From Rhodoferax ferrireducens T118 (GTDB lineage Bacteria > Pseudomonadota > Gammaproteobacteria > Burkholderiales > Burkholderiaceae_C), in NCBI RefSeq assembly GCF_000013605.1, contig NC_007908.1, forward strand, positions 1,488,001 to 1,552,000: a stretch of DNA of 64,000 bases. Reading direction: 5' to 3'. Numbering within the stretch: the first letter of the stretch is position 1; the number at the start of each line of letters is the position of its first letter. The notes beneath the pieces were generated by a model. The model worked only from the letters and a program-made list of their open reading frames with translations, was not told the DNA's origin and searched no databases. This document shows, piece by piece, positions 17,357 to 25,845 of this stretch. The translations under genes and the position numbers were made by a program.

Positions 17357-18448
17357 AGACCTGAACAAGCTGCGCTCGGCAAACAGCGGGTTGCTGGGTT
17401 CGGCCTGAACCGGCTCGGCGTGGTAGCGCTCAATGCGCTCTACCTCATTTTTGGAGCCAAACACCAGGCCGATGCGCTGGTGCAGCGAGGTCGGCTGCAC
17501 GTCCAGCATGGGCAACTCACCGGTCGAAGCCCGTCCACCCGCCTGCTCCATGAGCATGCCCACCGGGTTGGCTTCGTACAGCAGACGCAGGCGGCCTGGT
17601 TTGGCGGGGTCCTTGTTGTCGCGCGGGTACATAAAGACGCCGCCGCGCATCAGGATGCGGTGCGCCTCGGCCACCATGCTGGCAATCCAGCGCATATTGA
17701 AGTCTTTGCCGCGCGGCCCGGTTTGGCCCGCCAGGCATTCGTCCACATAGCGTTTGACGGGCGCCTGCCAAAACCGGCTGTTGGAGGCGTTGATGGCGAA
17801 CTCGTGGGTTTCCGGCGGAATCTGCATCTTGGGGTGCGTCAGCATGAATTCACCCAGATTGGGGTCGAGTGTGAAACCATTGACACCGTTACCCACGGTC
17901 AGGACCAGCAGGGTGGACGGACCATACACCGCATAGCCGGCGGCCACTTGCTGGCGCCCGGCCTGTAAAAAGTCGGCCTCGTTCAGGTCGCGGCCGCTGT
18001 CGAGCGCATCTTGCGGCGCCCGCAAGACCGAGAAGATGCTGCCGACGCAGACGTTGACGTCGATATTGCTGGAGCCGTCCAGCGGATCAAACACCAGCAT
18101 GTATTTGCCGCGCGGGTACTGCTGCGGAATCTGATACGGCAGTTCCATTTCTTCAGATGCCATGCCGGCTAGATTGCCCGCCCATTCGGTGCGCCGAATG
18201 AAGACCTCGTTGCTCAGCACATCGAGCTTTTTTTGTGTCTCGCCCTGCACGTTGACGCTGCCACCGGTCTCGGCGGCGTGGTTGCCCATGGCGCCGCCCA
18301 ACTCGCCCAAGGCCACCGCGCGGGCAATGGCCCTGCACGCCAGCGCGACGTCCAGAATCAGCGCATTGAAGTCGCCACTGGCGTTGGGGAAGCGGCGGCG
18401 CTCCTCGATCAGGAATTGGGTCAGGGTGGATCGGTAGGTCAAGGGCAT
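17354..18448 (-). CDS. fbp: Fructose-1,6-bisphosphatase, class I
   Basis: A 364-residue enzyme converting fructose-1,6-bisphosphate to fructose-6-phosphate. The metal site is [20 protein letters not shown] and the substrate loop is [31 protein letters not shown] follows near the end. ATG 18448 has GAAGGAA 7-9 nt upstream, and the conserved N-terminus [16 protein letters not shown] starts there, so the longer frame to 18622 is rejected. It heads the fbp-prk(-cbbM) group, divergent from cbbR, so it most likely serves the Calvin cycle. Confidence 0.96.
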   Translation of the reverse strand: MPLTYRSTLTQFLIEERRRFPNASGDFNALILDVALACRAIARAVALGELGGAMGNHAAETGGSVNVQGETQKKLDVLSNEVFIRRTEWAGNLAGMASEEMELPYQIPQQYPRGKYMLVFDPLDGSSNIDVNVCVGSIFSVLRAPQDALDSGRDLNEADFLQAGRQQVAAGYAVYGPSTLLVLTVGNGVNGFTLDPNLGEFMLTHPKMQIPPETHEFAINASNSRFWQAPVKRYVDECLAGQTGPRGKDFNMRWIASMVAEAHRILMRGGVFMYPRDNKDPAKPGRLRLLYEANPVGMLMEQAGGRASTGELPMLDVQPTSLHQRIGLVFGSKNEVERIERYHAEPVQAEPSNPLFAERSLFRS

Positions 18449-18474
18449 GGCAGTTCCTTCAGAGCAATGGAGCG

Positions 18475-18606
18475 GGATTTCCGTATGTACAAGGTCTGCT
18501 GCCACACGCAGTCCAATCCCATCTCGGCATACACCCGATCGAATGCGTTGCAGTGCGCGCTCTTGGTATTGGCCATGGTGCCATCGACAAAAGCCAGGGC
18601 TTGCAG
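18475..18606 (-). pseudogene. cbbY: Decayed N-terminal fragment of a cbbY-like HAD phosphatase
   Basis: On the fbp strand, between fbp and cbbR, a short frame reads [18 protein letters not shown], then [14 protein letters not shown]. This looks like the start of CbbY-type HAD-IA phosphatases (consensus ALIFDVDGTLADTE...HR.AFN..F...GLDW.W). The first catalytic Asp has been lost (AF-VDGT) and the frame leaves the family after ~43 residues, running into the fbp start. Intact cbbY genes often sit in cbb operons, where they remove xylulose-1,5-bisphosphate. Identification is by pattern recognition only. Confidence 0.5.
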
Positions 18607-18725
18607 GGCAGGGGGTTGACATCGGGTTTCTCCATCAGGTCGGCGCAAGGTGCATGCCTATCGCTTGTGACGGATTTACTTTAAACACCTTAATCCATAA
18701 AATCTAATCACGTTTTGTTAATAAG

Positions 18726-18745
18726 TCATCAGATAAAACTGATGA
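18726..18745. promoter_or_regulatory. Inverted repeat upstream of cbbR
   Basis: TCATCAG-ATAAAA-CTGATGA is a 7-bp perfect inverted repeat with a 6-bp centre, ending 7 bp before the cbbR start in the cbbR/fbp divergent region. Its position suits autoregulation by CbbR, whose sites follow the LysR-type dyad pattern. Assignment is inferred from position. Confidence 0.35.
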
Positions 18746-18752
18746 AAAAAGT

Positions 18753-19670
18753 ATGTCCATGCGCCCCTATACCCTGAAGCAACTGCAAACCTTTATGGAG
18801 GTGGCCAAGCAGCGCTCGGTCTCCAAGGCGGCCGAGCGCTTGTTTGTCACTCAGCCGGCCGTATCCATGCAAATCCGCCAGTTGGAGGACGCTTTTGGCG
18901 TGCCCTTGATCGAGCCGCTGGGCCGCAACATCCAGTTGACGCATGCGGGTGAGGTGTTTTTAACCCACGCCCAGGCGGCCATGGGGCAGCTCAAAAATCT
19001 GGAGGCCTTGATGGCCGAGCATGTGGGTTTGAAAAAAGGCCGTATCGACCTGGCGGTGGTCAGTACTGCCAAGTACTTTGTGCCGATGTTGCTGGTGCGC
19101 TTCAAGCAGTTGTTTCAAGGCGTTGAGGTTCATCTCAGCATTGACAACCGGGAGAATGTGCTGGGCCTGTTGGCACGCAACGAGGTTGACCTGGTGATGA
19201 TGGGCCGCGCCCCGGCCCATCTGGACTGCGTTGCGACCGCTTTTGCCAGCAATCCGCTGGCGATCCTGGCGGCGCCCGAACACGCCCTGGTGCGGCGCAA
19301 GAACTTGCCATTTACCGTGCTGGCTGAGCATGCCTTTGTGGTGCGCGAAGAGGGCTCGGGCACCCGCGCCGCGATGGAGCGACTGTTTGCCGCCAACAAA
19401 ACTGCGCTGAACAAGGTGATGGAAATGCCCAGCAACGAGACCATCAAACAAGCGGTCATGGCGGGCATGGGTCTGAGCTTTTTGTCCTTGCGCACCGTGC
19501 GCCATGAATTGGCCAGCGGTCACATCGCGCTCGTGGATATTGAGGGCCTGCCCTGGATGGGCGACTGGTATCTCACGCATCTGAGCAGCAAAAAACTGTC
19601 ACCAGCGGCCCGGGCCTTCAAGGAATTTTTGCTTGAGCAAGGTGCCAGCCTGATGGACGCCTGGAGCTGA
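18753..19670 (+). CDS. cbbR: LysR-type transcriptional activator of the Calvin-cycle genes
   Basis: A 305-residue LysR regulator. The winged HTH spans residues ~5-65 (TFMEVAKQRSVSKAAERLFVTQPAVSMQIRQLE). The effector domain follows (RIDLAVVSTAKYFVPMLLVRF, GMGLSFLSLRTVRHEL). Divergent placement next to fbp-prk-cbbM identifies it as CbbR. ATGs at 18753 and 18759 are both usable. The 304 bp between fbp and cbbR hold the decayed cbbY fragment and an inverted repeat next to the start. Confidence 0.92.
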   Translation: MSMRPYTLKQLQTFMEVAKQRSVSKAAERLFVTQPAVSMQIRQLEDAFGVPLIEPLGRNIQLTHAGEVFLTHAQAAMGQLKNLEALMAEHVGLKKGRIDLAVVSTAKYFVPMLLVRFKQLFQGVEVHLSIDNRENVLGLLARNEVDLVMMGRAPAHLDCVATAFASNPLAILAAPEHALVRRKNLPFTVLAEHAFVVREEGSGTRAAMERLFAANKTALNKVMEMPSNETIKQAVMAGMGLSFLSLRTVRHELASGHIALVDIEGLPWMGDWYLTHLSSKKLSPAARAFKEFLLEQGASLMDAWS

Positions 19671-19890
19671 ATCGAGCGCCGGGTCAACGCAAGCGCGAAA
19701 ATGGTTTGGGATATCAGTTGCTGTTATTTCAAGCCAAATGCCAATTCTTTAAATTGGGGTCAGTTTTCTGCTGAGCAAATATTGTGTGTGAAAGGCTTGC
19801 CGCGTGCGCTACACGACAGCATTCATTGCTTGGCCGATGTCTTCAGGCGCAGACATCCGGCATCAAATTTTCACTCTATAATATGTCGCT

Positions 19891-19920
19891 AAGTAAAAAG
19901 AGCTCGAGTCATTTTTACTT
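19891..19920. repeat. Perfect 9-bp inverted repeat in a probable 5' leader
   Basis: AAGTAAAAA (19891-19899) and TTTTTACTT (19912-19920) enclose 12 bases. A TATAAT box lies at 19877-19882, so the hairpin would be near the 5' end of a ~100-nt leader of the lipoprotein gene at 19990. No good -35 box was found. The rest of 19671-19989 holds nothing else recognisable. Confidence 0.4.
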
Positions 19921-19989
19921 GGTCCTTGCAGTTTTCTGCATTGACAATTTCCGGAAATTGTTTCGTCAACTTATTAGGTAATTTTTAAA

Positions 19990-20238
19990 ATGAATAAATC
20001 GCTCGTTTTGGCCGCTGTAATTGCTGCTGCTGCTTTGGTCGCTTGTGGCAAAAAAGAAGAAGCTCCCGCACCTGCTGCAGCTCCTGCACCTGCCGTCGTT
20101 GAAACCGCCCCTGCTGCTGCTGCCGCTGCTGCCACCGACGCGGCTGCTGCCGCCACTGGTGCAGCATCTGCTGCCACCGGTGCAGCATCCGCTGCTGTCG
20201 ACGCAGTCAAGGCTGCTGAAGAAGCTCCGAAGAAGTAA
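19990..20238 (+). CDS. Small Ala/Pro-rich lipoprotein
   Basis: An 82-residue protein with a type II signal peptide: a basic start (MNKS), a hydrophobic stretch and the lipobox LVAC with the lipid-bearing Cys at 20. The mature part is KKEEAPAPAAAP followed by Ala-rich repeats (two copies of ATGAASA) and a Lys/Glu tail. Low complexity gives no hint of function. It is monocistronic, with a TATAAT box upstream and a strong terminator right after the stop. Confidence 0.8.
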   Translation: MNKSLVLAAVIAAAALVACGKKEEAPAPAAAPAPAVVETAPAAAAAAATDAAAAATGAASAATGAASAAVDAVKAAEEAPKK

Positions 20239-20261
20239 GCTGAATCTTTCTGCTTTGAGCT

Positions 20262-20291
20262 AAAAAAACCACCGTCAGGTGGTTTTTTTTT
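20262..20291 (+). terminator. Bidirectional Rho-independent terminator
   Basis: ACCACC-GTCA-GGTGGT stem flanked by an A-tract on the left and nine T on the right. It works for the lipoprotein gene and, read on the other strand, for the convergent HPF-like gene. Confidence 0.85.
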
Positions 20292-20319
20292 GGTCTGTGC
20301 CCATGTGTTGCCTGTCCGA

Positions 20320-20664
20320 TCAGTTCTGATTAAGTGGCTCGGGCAGGGCGGCTGGGCGCGCCGCTCGTCCGAGGGTGCTGTCAATTAATCGTGACAATTT
20401 CTCGGTCGCGCCGGTCACTGTCAGGTACAGGCTTGGTGCGTTGTGCGTCACCGCCAGGGGTTGTCGGCCTTGCACGCGAGCTTCCATCACGCAGCGTTTG
20501 TCATCCGGTCCACTCTTGTGGCCGTTTTCGTCGCTCAGGTGGACCTCCACCCTTGTCACACTGGCGCTGAAACGACTCAAGCCACTTTTGACCTCACCAG
20601 TAGCCCATGCCGCCAGCGCCTCGTGACCTTCAATGTGATGGTCGGTATTGATTTGAATTTGCAT
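20320..20664 (-). CDS. HPF/RaiA-family ribosome-associated protein
   Basis: A 114-residue protein similar to the N-terminal domain of hibernation promoting factors: MQIQINTDHHIEGHEAL, then VTRVEVHLSDENGHKSGPDDKRCVMEARVQG. Such proteins bind the 30S decoding region. The later part (LTVTGATEKLSRLIDSTLGR) completes the fold and the C-terminal dimerisation domain is absent. An in-frame ATG at 20679 is a possible alternative start; 20664 matches the family N-terminus. It could be a stress-linked paralogue of the main HPF, which is usually beside rpoN. Confidence 0.8.
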   Translation of the reverse strand: MQIQINTDHHIEGHEALAAWATGEVKSGLSRFSASVTRVEVHLSDENGHKSGPDDKRCVMEARVQGRQPLAVTHNAPSLYLTVTGATEKLSRLIDSTLGRAARPAALPEPLNQN

Positions 20665-20795
20665 GCGTGCATTATTCATCCTGGCCTGGTGGCCGGGCGT
20701 AGGACAGGTCCCGGTTTCCTTGCCTTTGGCGTGGTTTTGCGGCAGGATGGCTCGTTCCCGAACTAAACACATGCGAATGAATCAGCACCCTCTCA

Positions 20796-22124
20796 ATGAC
20801 TAACGCCTACTGGTTTGCGTTGATCGGCGGCCTATTGCTTGTCAGGGGTCTCACGCCGACCCTGCTTAAGCGCTCGCCGGTCACGGCCGCGATGTTTTAT
20901 CTGGCGGTGGGTTTGCTGGTGGGGCCTAGCGTATTCAATCTATTTCACTTCAATCCACTCAAGGAATCAGCGCTGCTGGAGGTTTTGACTGAAGTCGCGG
21001 TCTTGATCTCCCTGTTTTCTGCGGGCGTCAAAATGCCGGTGCCGTTCAGCTTTTCGCGCTGGCGCGCGCCGCTTTTACTGGCGACCGTGTCGATGAGTAT
21101 GACGGTGGCATTGGTTGCTGCCTTTGCCTTCTACATGCTGGACTTGCCCCTGGGTGCAGGCGTGCTGCTGGGCGCGATCCTGGCACCGACGGATCCGGTG
21201 TTGGCCACCGATGTGCAAAGCCGTCACCCTGGCGACCGCGACCAGCTGCGTTTTACTCTGACCTGCGAGGCGGGCATGAACGACGGCAGTGCGTTCCCCT
21301 TTGTGATGCTGGGGCTGGGTATGCTGGGCCTGCATGAACTCGGCGATTTCAACCTGCGCTGGGTCGTGGTCGATGTGCTGTGGGCTATCGCAGGTGGCAT
21401 TGCGATTGGTGTCGTGGCGGGGGTGGCGCTGGCGCGCCTGGGCTGGAAATTGCGTCGTGCGCCGCATCAACATGAGTTGATGGATGACTTCCTCGGCCTC
21501 GGGCTGATTGGCGTCGTTTATGGCTTGTCTGTGATGCTGAACGCCTGGGGCTTTCTGGCCGTTTTCTTTGCGGCCGTCGCCTTGCGTCAAACTGAGCTGA
21601 AGCTGGCCAAAGCAGCGCAGCATGCCACGGACGAGGGTCAGGTTCCGAATGAATCCGATGCAAAGACAGGCCAAAGAAACCCTTCAATTCCTGACCTTGA
21701 GCCGCTGCCCACGGTGAGCGAAGGATCACTGGTATTCAAGGAGCATCTGGAGCGGTTGTCGGAAGTGGTGCTGGTTCTATTGGTCGGTGGCACATTGTTT
21801 TTGAACTCGTGGAGCTGGGAAGCGGTTGGAGTGGCATTGTTTTTGTTTCTGGTGGCGCGCCCGGTCAGTGTTCTGCTTGGTCTGTTGGGTACGCGTACCA
21901 CCTGGCCGGTACGCGGCATGATCGGCTGGTTCGGTGTGCGCGGCATCGGCTCGCTCTACTATTTGATGTATGCCATTCAACACGGCTTGCCCGAGCCACT
22001 GGCTCTGCACTTGATTCAACTGACACTGGTTGTTGTGACGCTGTCCATTCTTTTGCACGGTATCAGCGTCAAGCCGTTGATGGGGCATTTCTGGAAGCGC
22101 CAGGCACATCGATCATCGCCTTAG
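20796..22124 (+). CDS. Cation:proton antiporter (CPA1/NhaP type)
   Basis: A 442-residue membrane protein with about 12 hydrophobic segments. The ion-binding core reads GAILAPTDPVLATDVQ (residues ~127-142), followed by LTCEAGMNDGSAFPFVMLG, the paired acidic sites of CPA1 exchangers. A hydrophilic insert of ~45 residues (about 270-315) forms an unusually long cytoplasmic loop before the last transmembrane group. It probably exchanges Na+ or K+ for H+. The DUF47-PiT pair follows 81 bp downstream. Confidence 0.87.
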   Translation: MTNAYWFALIGGLLLVRGLTPTLLKRSPVTAAMFYLAVGLLVGPSVFNLFHFNPLKESALLEVLTEVAVLISLFSAGVKMPVPFSFSRWRAPLLLATVSMSMTVALVAAFAFYMLDLPLGAGVLLGAILAPTDPVLATDVQSRHPGDRDQLRFTLTCEAGMNDGSAFPFVMLGLGMLGLHELGDFNLRWVVVDVLWAIAGGIAIGVVAGVALARLGWKLRRAPHQHELMDDFLGLGLIGVVYGLSVMLNAWGFLAVFFAAVALRQTELKLAKAAQHATDEGQVPNESDAKTGQRNPSIPDLEPLPTVSEGSLVFKEHLERLSEVVLVLLVGGTLFLNSWSWEAVGVALFLFLVARPVSVLLGLLGTRTTWPVRGMIGWFGVRGIGSLYYLMYAIQHGLPEPLALHLIQLTLVVVTLSILLHGISVKPLMGHFWKRQAHRSSP

Positions 22125-22205
22125 CAGGTACCACCGGGGCGGCGGTTAAACTCCCGCCTGTCATCGAAACGTCATCTGACTGATAAATTTCCCCTGGAGT
22201 AAGCG

Positions 22206-22853
22206 ATGCTGTTTGCCAAGTTATTGCCTCGTGAAGGCAATTTTTTTGAAATGTTTAACCAGCATGCTGACCGAATCGTGGAGGCGGCCCACGCGTTTTC
22301 CAAACTGGTGGCCAATTACAGTGACCCGCACTTGCGCCAGAAATTCAATCAGGACGTTGATATCGCTGAACGCGCGGCCGACCGCGTCACGCACGAAGTC
22401 AACAAAGGCATTCACAAGACATTCATCACGCCGATTGATCGCGAGCAAATTCATTGTTTGATCAACACCATGGACGATATCGCCGACCTGATCCAGGACT
22501 CGGCTGAAACCATGGCTCTGTACGACGTGCACCATATGACTGACGATATCGTGCGTCTGACCGACGTCAGCGTGAAATGCTGCGAGCGGGTACGCGACGC
22601 CGTGAAACTATTGGCCAGGATTGCCGACCCGGCAACAGCGGAGGCAGCCCTGAAGACCTGCGAAGAGATCGACCAGTTGGAGTCGGACGCCGACCGCATC
22701 ATGCGCAGTGCCATGAGCAAACTCTTTCGGGAAGAGCCGGACGTGCGGGAATTGATCAAGCTCAAGGCGATCTATGAATTGCTGGAGACGATCACCGACA
22801 AATGCGAAGACGTTGCCAACGTCATCGAGGGCATCGTCCTCGAGAATTCCTGA
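22206..22853 (+). CDS. DUF47 (PhoU-like) accessory protein of a PiT transporter
   Basis: A 215-residue all-helical DUF47 protein: FFEMFNQHADRIVEAAHAF at the start, TPIDREQIHCLINTMDDIAD in the middle, and YELLETITDKCEDVANVIEG at the end, the last being the PhoU-like metal-binding E/DxxxD pattern. Members occur next to PiT-type phosphate transporters and probably modulate them. pit starts 12 bp downstream. Confidence 0.92.
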   Translation: MLFAKLLPREGNFFEMFNQHADRIVEAAHAFSKLVANYSDPHLRQKFNQDVDIAERAADRVTHEVNKGIHKTFITPIDREQIHCLINTMDDIADLIQDSAETMALYDVHHMTDDIVRLTDVSVKCCERVRDAVKLLARIADPATAEAALKTCEEIDQLESDADRIMRSAMSKLFREEPDVRELIKLKAIYELLETITDKCEDVANVIEGIVLENS

Positions 22854-22865
22854 GGCCGATCCGTC

Positions 22866-23876
22866 ATGGCATCGGTTCAGGTGGGGTTGTGGGTCGTGAT
22901 ATTGCTGGTGGTACTGGCCGTGGTGTTCGATTTCATGAACGGATTTCACGACGCTGCCAATTCAATTGCGACGGTAGTGTCCACCGGCGTGCTCAAGCCG
23001 GGGCAGGCGGTGCTTTTTGCGGCATTTTTCAATTTTGTTGCCATTTTTGTTTTCCAATTCAGCGTTGCTGCCACGATCGGCAAAGGGTTGGCGCAACCGG
23101 GCGTGGTGGACGTGCATATTGTCTTTGGTGCGCTTATCGGGGCCATCAGCTGGAATTTCATTACCTGGTATTTCGGTATTCCCAGTAGTTCGTCCCACGC
23201 TCTGATCGGTGGCATTGTGGGTGCTGTCATGGTCAAAGCCGGTGCTTCGTCTTTGGTGTTTGCCAGCGTGATGAAGACCGTGCTGTTCATATTTGTGTCG
23301 CCTTTGATGGGTTTTTTGCTTGGATCGCTCATGCTGATTGCGGTTTCATGGACTTTGCGCCTGAGTACGCCGAGTCGTGTTGATCGCTGGTTTCGTCGTC
23401 TCCAACTGGTGTCGGCCGGGGCTTACAGTCTGGGTCACGGCGGCAATGATGCGCAGAAGACCATCGGCATTGTCTGGATGCTGTTGATCGCCACTGGCTA
23501 CACCGCGGTGGCAGACAAATCGCCACCGACCTGGGTGGTGTTGACTTGTTATTCGGCGATCGCCATGGGCACCATGTTTGGCGGCTGGCGTATTGTCAAG
23601 ACGATGGGGCAGAGGCTTACCAAGCTCAAGCCGGTGCATGGGTTTTGTGCCGAAACAGGGGGCGCCATCACGCTTTTCATTGCGGCAATTCTGGGCATTC
23701 CAGTTTCGACCACGCACACCATCACCGGCGCTATCGTGGGTGTTGGCGCCACCCAGCGCGCCAGCGCTGTGCGCTGGGGTGTGGCAGGCAACATTATCTG
23801 GGCCTGGATTCTCACAATTCCGGCCACGGCGTTGGTAGCGGCTTTGGCCTATTGGCTTAGCCTGCAGATTTTTTAG
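22866..23876 (+). CDS. pit: Low-affinity inorganic phosphate transporter (PiT family)
   Basis: A 336-residue integral membrane protein. Two PiT signatures are visible: FDFMNGFHDAANSIATVVSTGVL (residues ~21-43) and GHGGNDAQKTIGI (~190-202). IPSSSSHALIGGIVGA and IPVSTTHTITGAIVG are the paired Ser-rich re-entrant motifs of the two halves. It takes up phosphate, usually as a metal-phosphate complex with H+. It forms an operon with the DUF47 gene. Confidence 0.94.
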   Translation: MASVQVGLWVVILLVVLAVVFDFMNGFHDAANSIATVVSTGVLKPGQAVLFAAFFNFVAIFVFQFSVAATIGKGLAQPGVVDVHIVFGALIGAISWNFITWYFGIPSSSSHALIGGIVGAVMVKAGASSLVFASVMKTVLFIFVSPLMGFLLGSLMLIAVSWTLRLSTPSRVDRWFRRLQLVSAGAYSLGHGGNDAQKTIGIVWMLLIATGYTAVADKSPPTWVVLTCYSAIAMGTMFGGWRIVKTMGQRLTKLKPVHGFCAETGGAITLFIAAILGIPVSTTHTITGAIVGVGATQRASAVRWGVAGNIIWAWILTIPATALVAALAYWLSLQIF

Positions 23877-23895
23877 AGTTCTAAAGCTGGAGATT

Positions 23896-24342
23896 TCACT
23901 GAGAAATCTTGTGCGCTTCCTCGATTTGGTATTCGAAATAGCGTTGAAAGCTGAACACCAGGCTGCTCATCAGTGCCGTGGTGCCCACCAGCAGGGCCAG
24001 GCTGATGACGCCAATGGTGAACCAGTTGGTGCGCCCGGGTGCCGCATCCTTTGATGCTGACGGATTGAAGCGGGCGTTCCACTTCTCAGGCGTCATCAAA
24101 CCATAGACGATGGCGTTCAAGGCGCAACCGGCCATGGTGAAACCCAGCAAGGGTATCAAGACCCAGCTCCAGAGGTCGTCCAGACCGTTTTGCTGCACAC
24201 GCTCAAGGCCATACAGGCCCAGTGCCGTGGGCACCGGTAGCAGCCAACCGAGCAGGTCGCCCTTGCCGTGTAAATAGAAACGGTGCAGGCCCAAGGGGCC
24301 GCCGACGAAGGCCAGCCAGGCGGCCACAGTTTTGTTTTTCAT
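23896..24342 (-). CDS. TM2-domain membrane protein
   Basis: A 148-residue protein. The N-terminus AAWLAFVGGPLGLHRFYLHGK is the TM2 motif (GGxxGxHRFYLG-like) with membrane helices around residues 7-25 and 62-82. A further helix lies at ~110-132 after a hydrophilic linker. Function unknown. It is convergent with pit (19 bp apart); AGATTTC-N5-GAAATCT at 23891-23909 may help end transcription in between. Confidence 0.75.
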   Translation of the reverse strand: MKNKTVAAWLAFVGGPLGLHRFYLHGKGDLLGWLLPVPTALGLYGLERVQQNGLDDLWSWVLIPLLGFTMAGCALNAIVYGLMTPEKWNARFNPSASKDAAPGRTNWFTIGVISLALLVGTTALMSSLVFSFQRYFEYQIEEAHKISQ

Positions 24343-24351
24343 AAGGATTGA

Positions 24352-24876
24352 TTATGTTTGCGGGGCGCGGGTAGCGCCCAGACCCAAGGCTTTGTCCATC
24401 ATGACCACATCGAGCCACTGATCAAATTTCCAGCCGCATGATTTGAGCACGCCGACCATGGAAAACCCGGCAGACCGGTGCACGCCGATCGATCCGTGGT
24501 TGGCTGAGTCGCCGATGACCGCGATCAATTTTCGTACGCCTGCTTTTTCGGCCTGGGCCATCAGTTCCGCCAGCAACGCGCGTCCAAGGCCCTGTCCGAT
24601 GGCTTCATCGGCCAGGTAGATCGAGTCCTCGGCCGAGAATCGATAGGCCGGGCGTGGCTTGAACCAGTTGCAGTAGGCAAAACCCATCACCTGATCGCCT
24701 TTTGCAGCAACCAGATACGGCAGACCCTTGGCCAGGACGTCAACGCGGCGCTGCGCCATGTCGTCTGGCGAGGGGGGATCAATCTCAAAGGTGCCGGTGC
24801 CGTGCAGCACATGGCGGGCATAAATGGCGGCGATGGCCGGGATGTCTTCAGTTTGGCTGGGGCGAATGAGTGTCAT
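24352..24876 (-). CDS. GNAT N-acetyltransferase, phosphinothricin acetyltransferase-like
   Basis: A 174-residue GNAT enzyme. IRPSQTEDIPAIAAIYARHVLHGTGTFE at the start and the acetyl-CoA site IGQGLGRALLAELM, then ASxxxxxxGSIGVHRSAGFSMVG, match the Pat/YncA subgroup, which acetylates phosphinothricin-like substrates or methionine sulfone/sulfoximine. The natural substrate is unknown. It is upstream of, and on the same strand as, the TM2 gene (9 bp apart), and divergent from rpsP. Confidence 0.85.
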   Translation of the reverse strand: MTLIRPSQTEDIPAIAAIYARHVLHGTGTFEIDPPSPDDMAQRRVDVLAKGLPYLVAAKGDQVMGFAYCNWFKPRPAYRFSAEDSIYLADEAIGQGLGRALLAELMAQAEKAGVRKLIAVIGDSANHGSIGVHRSAGFSMVGVLKSCGWKFDQWLDVVMMDKALGLGATRAPQT

Positions 24877-25009
24877 ATAAATTGGAACGTTATAATGTGC
24901 GGCTATTCAGTGTGTCGCTGGCCGGGTGGCTATGTCGCGTGTCTCAAACGCTGAATTAGATACTGAATCAAACGATGGATGTCAAACTCCGTCTCCCAAA
25001 GGATAAATC

Positions 25010-25261
25010 ATGGTCGTCATCCGACTCGCCCGTGGCGGTGCAAAAGCACGCCCGTTTTTCAATATTGTCGTCGCTGACAAGCGCACCCGTCGTGACGGCC
25101 GTTTCATCGAACGCCTGGGTTTTTACAACCCGATTGCGACTGCCAATGAAGAGAGCATCCGCATTGCACAGGACCGCCTGACCTACTGGCGCAGCGTTGG
25201 CGCTCAGGCCTCTCCCACGGTGGAACGCCTGATCAGTCAAGCGGCCAAAAAAGCGGCTTGA
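25010..25261 (+). CDS. rpsP: 30S ribosomal protein S16
   Basis: An 83-residue protein beginning [23 protein letters not shown], with [15 protein letters not shown], the standard S16 sequence. It is first of the conserved rpsP-rimM-trmD-rplS group. AAAGGATAAATC precedes the ATG. A TATAAT at 24891-24896 lies ~115 bp upstream without a clear -35. Confidence 0.97.
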   Translation: MVVIRLARGGAKARPFFNIVVADKRTRRDGRFIERLGFYNPIATANEESIRIAQDRLTYWRSVGAQASPTVERLISQAAKKAA

Positions 25262-25271
25262 TTTTATTGTG

Positions 25272-25835
25272 ATGTTGCCTGGCCTTGAAGCCGCCGAATT
25301 GCCGGCGGATGCGATCGAAGTCGGGCGCATCGCGGATGCCTGGGGCATCAAAGGCTGGTTCAAAGTCCTGCCCTACAGCGCCGATCCCGAGGCGCTTTTT
25401 TCTGCCCGGCGCTGGTTTCTGCTGCCAGCCGAAAAAGGTGCAAAAACTTTCTCTGGTGTGGCCCAACTGGCGATCAAGGAAGCCAAGGTGCATTCAGACA
25501 CCGTGGTCGCGTCAGCCCAAGCAGTGGATGACCGCACTGCCGCTGAGGCTTTGCGCGGGGCGCGTATTTTTGTGGCCCGCTCCAGTTTCCCAAGCGCAGA
25601 AAAAGACGAATATTACTGGGTTGACCTGATTGGGCTGAACGTGGTCAATCGCGAGGGTGTGGCAATGGGCACGGTGAAAGAATTACTCTCGACCGGGGCT
25701 CAGACCGTGCTGGTGCTGGAGTACTCGCAAGATGGCAAGGCGCAGGAGCGGATGATTCCTTTTGTCTCGGTTTATATCGACGAGGTCGATTTGCCCGGTC
25801 ATCGCATTCTGGTGGATTGGCAAGCGGACTTCTAA
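25272..25835 (+). CDS. rimM: Ribosome maturation factor RimM
   Basis: About 187 residues. The N-terminal RimM domain starts at [22 protein letters not shown] and the C-terminal PRC-barrel contains [16 protein letters not shown] and [13 protein letters not shown]. It helps assemble the 30S head by binding S19. GTG (25269) and ATG (25272) are consecutive; ATG is chosen. It lies 10 bp after rpsP and 10 bp before trmD. Confidence 0.96.
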   Translation: MLPGLEAAELPADAIEVGRIADAWGIKGWFKVLPYSADPEALFSARRWFLLPAEKGAKTFSGVAQLAIKEAKVHSDTVVASAQAVDDRTAAEALRGARIFVARSSFPSAEKDEYYWVDLIGLNVVNREGVAMGTVKELLSTGAQTVLVLEYSQDGKAQERMIPFVSVYIDEVDLPGHRILVDWQADF

Positions 25836-25845
25836 GCGTTGCCCC

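Noticed and set aside
20100..20210. Short tandem GCT/GCAGCATC repeats, considered as a CRISPR or satellite
   Set aside because: They are codon repeats of the Ala-rich lipoprotein, with no spacers.
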